From a virus: DNA of 45,824 bases. The stretch is from positions 1 through 45,824 of IMG/VR virus record IMGVR_UViG_3300009149_000063. One strand, 5' to 3'. Positions 31,209-38,527 of this stretch are shown here, one piece after another (the stretch's first letter is position 1; each line of letters starts with the position of its first letter). The translations under genes and the position numbers were made by a program. Under the pieces are notes generated by a model. The model was not told the DNA's origin. It worked only from the letters and a program-made list of their open reading frames with translations, and did not search any database.

Positions 31209-33462
31209 AATTAATATTATCAAGCGTAATGGTACACTAGAAGAATTGAATATTGAAAAAATTAATAAAGTTTTAATATGGGCAACTAAAGATGTTTCTG
31301 ATGTTAGTGCATCAGAAATAGCTATGAATGCTAATTTGCAATTTTATGATGGTATATCAAGTTCAGATATTCAACAAGTTCTTATTAGTTCTTGTGTAGA
31401 TTTAATAAGTGAAGATTCTCCAAATTATGACTTAGTTGCTGGTAAACTTTATAATATGTATTTGAGAAAAAAAGTTTTCAATACATTTAATTATTTACCT
31501 ACACTTTATCATCACATACAGTCTATGGTAAAAAAAGGTTGGTATACTAAAGAATTATTAGAAAAATACACAAAAGAAGAAATTGATGATATTGGTAATA
31601 AAATTTTAAACCATAAAAAAGATTGGGACTATACATATGCATCTATTCGGCAAATGAGCGACAAATATCTAATAAAAAATAGAAAAAGTGGTGAAATTTT
31701 TGAAACCCCACAATTTATGTATATTGCTATTGCTATGTGTGTATGTGCAGGAATAGAAGATGATAAAAAAAGATTTCAAGATATCAAATCAAAATATAAC
31801 GATTATTCAGATTTTTATATATCTTTATCAACACCAGTTGTTTCTGGTATTAGAACAAATACAACACAATATAGTTCTTGTACACTTATAGAATGTGGAG
31901 ATTCTATTAATTCTATCAATGCAACATCTAATGCAATTGTTAGTTACACCGCAAAAAGAGCAGGTATTGGTATGAATGTGGGACGAATAAGAGCAGAAGG
32001 TGATTTAATTAGAAATGGTGAAGTTGTTCATACTGGTTTAGTTCCCTTTCTAAAGACTTTTGAAACAAATACTAAGGCAGTTCATCAAAATGGATTAAGA
32101 GATGGTGGCGGCACTGCACACGTACCTATATGGCATAAACAAATCGAGGATGTAATAGTTTTAAAAAACAACAAAGGTTCTGATGAAAAAAGGGTTAGAA
32201 AACTGGATTATAGTATACAGTTTTCTAAAATATTTTGGAAAAGATTCTTAGATAATGGTATGATTACATTATTTTCCCCAAATGATGTACCTGATTTATA
32301 TGACAATTTTGGATTAGAAGCCTTTGATAAACTTTATGAAAAATACGAAGCAGATTCTACTATATCTAAAGAATTTGTAAGTGCTAGGGAATTGATTAGT
32401 GATATTATACAGGAACGTTTTGAAACCGGTAGAATTTATATTATGAATATAGATAATGCTAATTCTCATAGTACTTTCGATACAGAAAATGGAAATAGAA
32501 TTTCTATGAGTAATTTATGCCAGGAGGTTTTACTCCCAGTGAGCCCCTTGAATCACGAGGACGATGGTAAAATGATTTTAAGGTATGTCCTCATAGAAAG
32601 TGATAAAGTTGAGCAATTTAGAGAATGGTACAAATCAAACGATATTTATATCACAGGAGATAGTTTTGGATCTTTAACTGAATTATTACATCCTTGTACC
32701 GGTAGGACAGATTTTGTAATTAGCACTAGTCAACATGCACCTAATGGTTTTGATGCGATCCCAGTAAAAGTTGAAGTAGTTTATGGTGACAAACCGGCTG
32801 AGATTGCATTGTGTACACTAGCAGCAGTTAATCTTGGTAAGGTAAGAGACTATAGGGAATTAGAAAGAATTACAAAGAATATTGTTGACACTTTAGAGTG
32901 GGTAATAGATAAACAAGAATATCCTATGTTTGCTGCGTTAAAAATGTTAAAACGTAGGAGTTTAGGTATAGGAGTTACTAATTTTGCGTATTGGATGGCA
33001 AAAAGAGGTTTCAATTACGAAGACCCATCAGCATTAGAAGAAATAGATCGTTTATTTGAACACTTTACATATTATTGTTTAAAAGCATCAAATGGGGTTG
33101 CAAAAGAAAAAGGTGCTTGTGAATGGTTTCATAGAACAAGAATGTCAAAAGGTGAATTGATTATTGATAATTATAATAAGAATGTTGATAAATTAGTTAA
33201 AAGAAAATTAGATTTAGATTGGGATGTTTTAAGAAAGGATATTAAACAATATGGTATGAGAAATTCTACCCTTATGTGTTTTATGCCAGTAGAAAGTTGT
33301 AATTTTTTTAAGACTAAAATAGAAGTTGATAATCCTATTTTTAGTATTGAATTAGAGGATGGTACAATCAAAGAGTTTTATTATAATGATGAAGTGTATC
33401 TTAATAATGGTGACTATAAATTAGTACAAGAAATAGTAGAAGGTGATGATATTATTATTTAG
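31201..33462 (+). CDS. nrdA: NrdA (class I RNR alpha), N-part with N-intein
   Basis: 753 aa. Residues 1-90 are an ATP-cone (IIKRNGTLEELNIEKIN). Catalytic residues: Cys227 in YSSCTL, Asn438-x-Cys440-x-Glu442 in NLCQE, and Cys538 in EIALCTL. Cys440 and Cys538 are 98 residues apart, against 23 in E. coli NrdA (Cys439, Cys462), so about 75 extra residues are inserted beside the active site. The N-extein ends MPVES; then a 54-residue N-intein starts with Cys700 (CNFFKTKIEV...) and has a Hint-like FSIELEDG...EGDDI segment. The rest of NrdA is at 34853. The enzyme reduces NDPs to dNDPs with NrdB (39668). Confidence 0.93.
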   Translation: MNKINIIKRNGTLEELNIEKINKVLIWATKDVSDVSASEIAMNANLQFYDGISSSDIQQVLISSCVDLISEDSPNYDLVAGKLYNMYLRKKVFNTFNYLPTLYHHIQSMVKKGWYTKELLEKYTKEEIDDIGNKILNHKKDWDYTYASIRQMSDKYLIKNRKSGEIFETPQFMYIAIAMCVCAGIEDDKKRFQDIKSKYNDYSDFYISLSTPVVSGIRTNTTQYSSCTLIECGDSINSINATSNAIVSYTAKRAGIGMNVGRIRAEGDLIRNGEVVHTGLVPFLKTFETNTKAVHQNGLRDGGGTAHVPIWHKQIEDVIVLKNNKGSDEKRVRKLDYSIQFSKIFWKRFLDNGMITLFSPNDVPDLYDNFGLEAFDKLYEKYEADSTISKEFVSARELISDIIQERFETGRIYIMNIDNANSHSTFDTENGNRISMSNLCQEVLLPVSPLNHEDDGKMILRYVLIESDKVEQFREWYKSNDIYITGDSFGSLTELLHPCTGRTDFVISTSQHAPNGFDAIPVKVEVVYGDKPAEIALCTLAAVNLGKVRDYRELERITKNIVDTLEWVIDKQEYPMFAALKMLKRRSLGIGVTNFAYWMAKRGFNYEDPSALEEIDRLFEHFTYYCLKASNGVAKEKGACEWFHRTRMSKGELIIDNYNKNVDKLVKRKLDLDWDVLRKDIKQYGMRNSTLMCFMPVESCNFFKTKIEVDNPIFSIELEDGTIKEFYYNDEVYLNNGDYKLVQEIVEGDDIII

Positions 33463-33542
33463 AATAATAAAATGAGTTCTACTGACATAAAAGAAAATAA
33501 TTTGATAACTTTATTGAGTAAATATACAAAACAATAATACTT

Positions 33543-34856
33543 ATGGAAATAAAGTTATCAAATTATTTACAAGAATATAAGAACAAACCAAATTGTGTTA
33601 TATCTTTTGTAAGAAACCTGAGTTTTTTTAATAAATTAGATTTTCTAACAGATCAGCAGTGGAAAGATATATGTGATTATTATATCAACTATACTGAAAA
33701 GTCTGTTGGTAAGTCTAATAAAATTATTTCAGTTAAAGGTGGGACAGCAATTAGAAGAATTATTACAGCATATTACAATTCTACTAGGTGGGTTTATATA
33801 TCAAAATATAATATGGTTATGTTTGTCAATTGGCGTATGCAAAATACCAAAGTACCTAATGCATCAATTGAGTTTATTTCAGCACTATTTAATGGTAAAT
33901 CTGAACATATTGAAAAATATCAATTAGATAAGAAGTCTAATCGAAAATCACAATATGACCCAGAATATGTATCTAAACGAGATGGTATTTCTTTAGAAGA
34001 AGCTAAAAATCAAATAGAAAAGTTCAAATCAGACAAGGCAACAACTAAAGAAAATTTCATTAAAAAACACGGTAAGAAAAGGGGGGAAGAAATGTGGGAA
34101 AGACACAAAACAGTTTCAAGACACTCTGAATCCATTTATATTGAAAAGTATGGTGAGGTTGAAGGTAAAAAGAAATGGCAAGAATATTTAGTTGCATTTA
34201 AAAAAGAAAATAGGCGGTGTATTGTATATTATACAAGTCGTGGTTATAGTAAAGACGATGCAATAGAAGAAGTTTCTAAATATCAAAAAGAAAATTCTGG
34301 TACACATCCTGATTATTATAGGAATCTTGGATATAGTGAAGATGAAATAAAAGAAATATTATCAAAAATTAATTCAAAGAAAGATGCGGCATCGTTAAAG
34401 TTTTATATTAATAAATTTGGTGAAAAGTTAGGAAAAGAAAAATATTACGATAATTGTGATAGATTATTTGAAATAGGGTCGAAAGGACTAGGAACAGGTG
34501 GTGTTTCTAAAATATCATTAGACTTATTTGAGAATTTAGGGGTTGATTACAACAGAGAGCTACCACTAAAAGACAAAACTAAAAACCGGAGTTATTTTTA
34601 TGACTTCAATATTGACAATAAAATAATTGAATTTAATGGTGATTACTGGCATTGTAACCCAATTAAATATAGTGCAGAGGATTTAGTAAAATATCCAGGG
34701 GGGTCTTTTCTAGCAAAAGACAAGTGGAAACAAGATAGACAAAAAATAGAATTTGCCAAATCACAAGGATATGATGTTTTAGTAGTTTGGGAATATGATT
34801 ATAAAAACAATAAAGAAGCAACTATTAATAAAATAAAAAAATTTTTAGAAACATGA
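33543..34856 (+). CDS. Vsr-like homing endonuclease inside NrdA
   Basis: 437 aa, same strand as nrdA. Contains three K-x-G/H-G-x-x-x-G repeats (KKHGKKRGEEMWER, EKYGEVEGKKKWQEY, NKFGEKLGKEKYYDN), probably DNA-recognition modules, and a C-terminal nuclease: IIEFNGDYWHCNP, then YDVLVVWEYDYK. The catalytic segment is nearly identical to that of the terminase endonuclease, so the two are homologous. Its stop overlaps the start of the NrdA C-part (ATGA), so both are co-translated. A 21-codon ORF at 33472 between it and NrdA-N is probably spurious. Confidence 0.87.
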   Translation: MEIKLSNYLQEYKNKPNCVISFVRNLSFFNKLDFLTDQQWKDICDYYINYTEKSVGKSNKIISVKGGTAIRRIITAYYNSTRWVYISKYNMVMFVNWRMQNTKVPNASIEFISALFNGKSEHIEKYQLDKKSNRKSQYDPEYVSKRDGISLEEAKNQIEKFKSDKATTKENFIKKHGKKRGEEMWERHKTVSRHSESIYIEKYGEVEGKKKWQEYLVAFKKENRRCIVYYTSRGYSKDDAIEEVSKYQKENSGTHPDYYRNLGYSEDEIKEILSKINSKKDAASLKFYINKFGEKLGKEKYYDNCDRLFEIGSKGLGTGGVSKISLDLFENLGVDYNRELPLKDKTKNRSYFYDFNIDNKIIEFNGDYWHCNPIKYSAEDLVKYPGGSFLAKDKWKQDRQKIEFAKSQGYDVLVVWEYDYKNNKEATINKIKKFLET

Positions 34857-35743
34857 AAGTTATCAATATAACAAAACGAGAAAACACTTCTATTAAATCA
34901 ATAGAGGATATTAATTTAGAACAAGGTTTAGATATGGAAATCTTACACAAAGAAAATAAACAACAATGGATTAACTTTGAAAAACCATTTTACGTACCTA
35001 CACTAGAAGGTAACAAAAAAGTTGATAAAATTTGGTTTAATGGTATTACTAAAATTAACGAAATAGTATTTGATGATGGTAATAGTTATAAAATGACCAA
35101 TAATCATAAACTTTTACTTTCTAATGGTGAGTGGGTCGAATCCAAAAAACTAAGAGTGGGTGACAAGATTCAAGATAAATCTCAAAATAAAACACATACT
35201 ATTACTGAAATAAAATGGCAATCTGAAGAAGTACCTACTTACGATATGGAAGTTTCAGATGTTCATCATTATTTCTTCGACAATGGGGTTGTTTCCCATA
35301 ATTCATCCGTTATTAGTAATAGTACAAATGGTTTAGAACCACCTAGAACACCTATACAAGTTAAGACTAGTAAAGCTGGTGCAATTAAAATGGTTATACC
35401 GGGATATTCTAGATATAAAAACAAATATACATACGCATTTGATATGAGTAGTAACGAAGGTATTATTAATATACACAGTGTTATTCAAAAGTGGACAGAT
35501 CAAGCTATTTCTTGTAATCACTATTATGACCCTAAGAAATTTGAAGATGGTAGAGTACCAATGGATATAGTAGCCAAAGATTTATTACAATTTTATTCAT
35601 ATGGCGGTAAACAATTATACTATGCCAATACATTTGATGGGAAAACCGAAGATCACACGGATAAAATGAATGAAAAACTAGAAGACTTACCAACAGAAGA
35701 CAACCCTTTGGAAAGTGGATGTGGAGATGCGTGTGTTTTATAA
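34853..35743 (+). CDS. nrdA: NrdA C-part with C-intein
   Basis: 296 aa. Residues 1-150 are the C-intein: a long N-terminal extension, the Hint segment IVFDDGNSYKMTNNHKLLLS (block B-like Asn-x-His), block F VPTYDMEVSDVHHYFF and block G GVVSHN with terminal Asn150. Ser151 begins the C-extein SSVISNSTNGLEPPR, which joins N-extein MPVES to recreate the conserved loop of RNR (E. coli MPSETSSQISNATNG). The radical-transfer pair YY in LYYANTFDG and a C-terminal Cys pair (CGDAC) are present. Spliced NrdA would be about 845 aa. Followed by a terminator. Confidence 0.92.
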   Translation: MKVINITKRENTSIKSIEDINLEQGLDMEILHKENKQQWINFEKPFYVPTLEGNKKVDKIWFNGITKINEIVFDDGNSYKMTNNHKLLLSNGEWVESKKLRVGDKIQDKSQNKTHTITEIKWQSEEVPTYDMEVSDVHHYFFDNGVVSHNSSVISNSTNGLEPPRTPIQVKTSKAGAIKMVIPGYSRYKNKYTYAFDMSSNEGIINIHSVIQKWTDQAISCNHYYDPKKFEDGRVPMDIVAKDLLQFYSYGGKQLYYANTFDGKTEDHTDKMNEKLEDLPTEDNPLESGCGDACVL

Positions 35744-35767
35744 GTAACTATCAATCAGAATATTACT

Positions 35768-35800
35768 AAACCCTATCATTAATTTGGTAGGGTTTTTTTA
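35768..35800 (+). terminator. Intrinsic terminator after nrdA
   Basis: AAACCCTA (35768-35775) pairs with TAGGGTTT (35788-35795), extended by a wobble pair, then a T run. Confidence 0.8.
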
Positions 35801-35817
35801 TAAAAAGTAAAATAAAA

Positions 35818-35849
35818 CTTGTTTTTTTCATTTTTAATGATTATATTAC
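35818..35849 (+). promoter_or_regulatory. Host-type promoter
   Basis: CTTG (35818-35821), 20 bases, TATATTAC (35842-35849), 22 bases before ATG 35872 with the ACTATTATG start context. Confidence 0.6.
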
Positions 35850-35871
35850 GAAGTGACCAAAGTATACTATT

Positions 35872-36642
35872 ATGAGTGATATAAAAAACAATACAATATT
35901 AGGACAAGATTTATTTGATTATGATTTCAAAGATTCATTAGTCTTACACATCCCACATTCAAGTCTATCTATCCCATCCAGACAAGATTATTTATTGACT
36001 GACGAAGAAATAAACAAAGAAATACTTAAATTGACAGATATAGGTACAAATGTCATTTTTGACTTAGATTGGCCAGTTAGAAAAGTTATATTCCCATGCA
36101 ATAGAATTTATTGTGATGTTGAAAGACTTCCAGATGTAGATGAAATAATGTTTCAATATGGTAGAGGATTCTTTTACACCAAAACAGACGATGGTAGGGA
36201 TTTAAGAACTGAACGCGATAAAGGATATGTGGAATATATTTATCAAAAACACCACGAAAATTTAACATCAGAAGTAAAAGACGCATTGCGAAGACAAGGG
36301 GTTGCAACTATTATTGATTGTCATTCATTTAGTGATACACCATTTGAAACCGATTTGATTAAAGAAGGTAATAGACCAGATATTTGTTTAGGTACCGATG
36401 AATTTCACACACCAGATTGGTTGACTAAGAAACTTAAAACTTATTTCGAAGGGTTAGGGTATTCAGTAAAGATAAACAATCCTTATAGAGGAACTATTGT
36501 GCCTTTAAAGTACTATAACAAAGATGTTAATGTTAACAGTATAATGATTGAGGTTAATAGGAAGTTATTCATTGAAAATCATAAAGTTGATTATTTCAAA
36601 TTACTTGGATTAAATAAAGTAATGAAAAATATGTTCAATTGA
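35872..36642 (+). CDS. N-formylglutamate amidohydrolase family protein
   Basis: 256 aa. VLHIPHSS near the start, DCHSF near residue 149, DICLGTD, NPYRGT and IMIEVNRKLF are the ordered motifs of the FGase family (zinc-dependent, related to carboxypeptidase A). Known members hydrolyse N-formylglutamate; phage members are of unknown purpose and may act on peptidoglycan-like or other amide bonds. No signal peptide. Driven by its own host-type promoter and overlapping the next gene by one base. Confidence 0.82.
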   Translation: MSDIKNNTILGQDLFDYDFKDSLVLHIPHSSLSIPSRQDYLLTDEEINKEILKLTDIGTNVIFDLDWPVRKVIFPCNRIYCDVERLPDVDEIMFQYGRGFFYTKTDDGRDLRTERDKGYVEYIYQKHHENLTSEVKDALRRQGVATIIDCHSFSDTPFETDLIKEGNRPDICLGTDEFHTPDWLTKKLKTYFEGLGYSVKINNPYRGTIVPLKYYNKDVNVNSIMIEVNRKLFIENHKVDYFKLLGLNKVMKNMFN

Positions 36643-37187
36643 TGAAATCCATAAAGGAACTTATAAAATATAATAACTATAAAAATAAAATGACCAACCA
36701 TATTATCATGGAAGGTTTTTTGTCATTAGACGAAGGAAAAACAAACGTAGATGTTGTTAAATTGATTCAAGATAATGAATTTGATTCAGACCCTAAAGAA
36801 TTTAAGAAATCTTTAAGTAAATCTAAACATCAAGAAATGTTGACTGAATATGATGTTAAGGATTTAAAGAAAATGAAACTTTTCAAATTGAAAGGTTATA
36901 ATATTGGATTTGCATTGAAGAAAAAAGATGGTAAACACCAAGAAATTGTTGCTGTTCATAATAACGAACCTAATGTTAAAGGTATCGGTAAAGACCTAAT
37001 GAAAGCCGCAATTGCTAATGGGGGTGTATATCTTGACCATTTTTCAGGATTCTTAGATAGTTTTTATTCTAATTTAGGATTTGTTGAATATGATAGGGAT
37101 GCATTTGACCCACAATATGATGAAGATGGTTCTTTTCGAGCTAAATATGGTGAAGCAGATGTTGTTTACCGAAAATTAAAGAAATAG
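36642..37187 (+). CDS. GNAT-like acetyltransferase with tag-like N-terminus
   Basis: 181 aa from ATG 36642. The N-terminus MKSIKELIKYNNYKNKM is followed by FLSLDEGK near residue 29, so a longer tag ending in L-D-E is possible. The body has strand YNIGFALKKKDGKHQEIVAV, the acetyl-CoA loop NVKGIGKDLMKAAI (Q/R-x-x-G-x-G/A variant) and FYSNLGFVEYDRD, as in GNAT acetyltransferases. It would modify a protein or small molecule; target unknown. Next gene follows after one base. Confidence 0.62.
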   Translation: MKSIKELIKYNNYKNKMTNHIIMEGFLSLDEGKTNVDVVKLIQDNEFDSDPKEFKKSLSKSKHQEMLTEYDVKDLKKMKLFKLKGYNIGFALKKKDGKHQEIVAVHNNEPNVKGIGKDLMKAAIANGGVYLDHFSGFLDSFYSNLGFVEYDRDAFDPQYDEDGSFRAKYGEADVVYRKLKK

Positions 37188-37188
37188 A

Positions 37189-37527
37189 ATGATTCATTTA
37201 AGTAATTTTCTAAATGAAGAAAAGAATGAAGGTATTGATTATAGATTTGAACACATTGATAGTTATGGTGGACAATCTAATTATGAACTAGGAATGTACT
37301 TGAATGGTAACATTTTAGGTATGGTAGAATACACACTATTTAACAAACAATTAACAGTTAGTAATATAATAGTTGTTCCTAAGTATAGAAGAAAGGGTGT
37401 TGCCTCTAGAATGATGCAAATGGTTAAAGATAAACACCCGGATTTTAAATATATACCTTCGATGAAAACTGACGATGGATCAAAATTTAAACATAAAAAA
37501 ATTAAAGACTTGTATAGTCTTGATTAA
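37189..37527 (+). CDS. Capsid-tagged GNAT acetyltransferase
   Basis: 112 aa. Tag MIHLSNFLNEE (L-N-E). The body is a minimal GNAT fold with the acetyl-CoA signature VPKYRRKGVASRMMQMVK (R-R-K-G-V-A). If cleaved after Glu10 in the prohead, an active acetyltransferase of about 100 aa could be injected and modify host proteins. ATTAAATA overlaps its stop. Substrate unknown. Confidence 0.7.
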   Translation: MIHLSNFLNEEKNEGIDYRFEHIDSYGGQSNYELGMYLNGNILGMVEYTLFNKQLTVSNIIVVPKYRRKGVASRMMQMVKDKHPDFKYIPSMKTDDGSKFKHKKIKDLYSLD

Positions 37528-37560
37528 ATATATAAAAGTAAATTAAAAAAGATATTACAA

Positions 37561-38121
37561 ATGAATAACCTAAGACAATTTATAAACGATGGTAGGGAAA
37601 CACACGGACTAGTTAAGACAAACGAATCAAAAACTATCAATGAAGGATTTAAAGTTGATGATGTTGTGTACAACACAAGAACTAAAACTATAGGTATTGT
37701 GAGGATGGAAGAAGAAAGGGGTGAAGTGAAAACGGATGCTGATGGCAATGTAGATGTAGATGAATTGGAGAAATACAATCCAATGAAATATAAACACCAA
37801 GAAAAAGCTGATATTGCACCATCTACTAAAAAAGAAATAGAAAAAAGAAAATTATTTAAACCGTTTTCGTTAGATGAATCAGAAGAAATAAACGAAGCAT
37901 CTTTTCCAGAACAAAAGAAAGCAATACAACAATTAGAAAATTTACTAAAGGCAATGAAAGAATTATCAGATTCTTGGACAGAAGATAGTACTGATTTTTA
38001 TCACGATAATTTAACAAAAGATTATCCGTTTGCTGGATCTTTTGACGATTTAACATACGATGCTACGACATGGGTTAAAGAATCTATCAAGAGATTGAAA
38101 AAAGCACAACCATCTGATTAA
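37561..38121 (+). CDS. Tagged protein with several cleavage-like sites
   Basis: 186 aa. Starts MNNLRQFINDG (tag variant, I-N-D), then has TINEG (about residue 24) and EINEAS (about 113), both I-N-E. Three candidate prohead-protease sites would divide it into a leader, an SH3-like part (FKVDDVVYNTRTKTIGIVRM) and a C-terminal helical part. No family recognised. Ends before a strong terminator. Confidence 0.6.
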   Translation: MNNLRQFINDGRETHGLVKTNESKTINEGFKVDDVVYNTRTKTIGIVRMEEERGEVKTDADGNVDVDELEKYNPMKYKHQEKADIAPSTKKEIEKRKLFKPFSLDESEEINEASFPEQKKAIQQLENLLKAMKELSDSWTEDSTDFYHDNLTKDYPFAGSFDDLTYDATTWVKESIKRLKKAQPSD

Positions 38122-38160
38122 AGACATACGTTTTTAGGACCGTATATAGCTTAGGCTAAT

Positions 38161-38197
38161 AAAAAGGAAAGAAGTTCGCTACTACTTTCCTTTTTTT
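38161..38197 (+). terminator. Intrinsic terminator
   Basis: AAAAAGGAAAG (38161-38171) pairs perfectly with CTTTCCTTTTT (38185-38195), followed by Ts. Confidence 0.85.
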
Positions 38198-38215
38198 ATT
38201 ACATTAAATATCTTG

Positions 38216-38527
38216 ATGAAAAGAAGTGTGTATATAATAAAGAACGTAGAAAATGAACACATAAAGATTGGTATAGGTTTTAATGCTTCCAAACGTCTCA
38301 AACAACTTCAAACTGGTTCATCTTCAAAACTAGAATTGGTTTACGAAAGAGAAGTTGAATATGCATCAAGAGTAGAAAAAGCATTACATTCAATTTATTC
38401 AATTTTTAGGGTACATGGTGAATGGTTTCAAATACCGGACTTAAATGTTAAAGAATTTGATTCACGAATAACTTTATATGAAAACAATTTCATTATACTG
38501 AATGAAAATGAAAACCCATTCATCTAG
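38216..38527 (+). CDS. T5orf172-like GIY-YIG domain protein
   Basis: 103 aa from ATG 38216, five bases after ATTAAATA. VYIIKNVENEHIKIGIGFNA, then KRLKQLQTGSSSKLELVYE matches the T5orf172 version of the GIY-YIG nuclease fold (Y-I-I and K-I-G). The Glu in ASRVEKALHSIY sits where the catalytic Glu is expected. Such small proteins act as DNA-binding or nuclease accessory factors in phages. Tail-to-tail overlap of eight bases with the next, minus-strand gene. Confidence 0.75.
   Translation: MKRSVYIIKNVENEHIKIGIGFNASKRLKQLQTGSSSKLELVYEREVEYASRVEKALHSIYSIFRVHGEWFQIPDLNVKEFDSRITLYENNFIILNENENPFI

Noticed and set aside
33472-33537. 21-codon ORF between NrdA-N and the second endonuclease
   Set aside because: Too short, no similarity, and easily expected by chance in AT-rich sequence.
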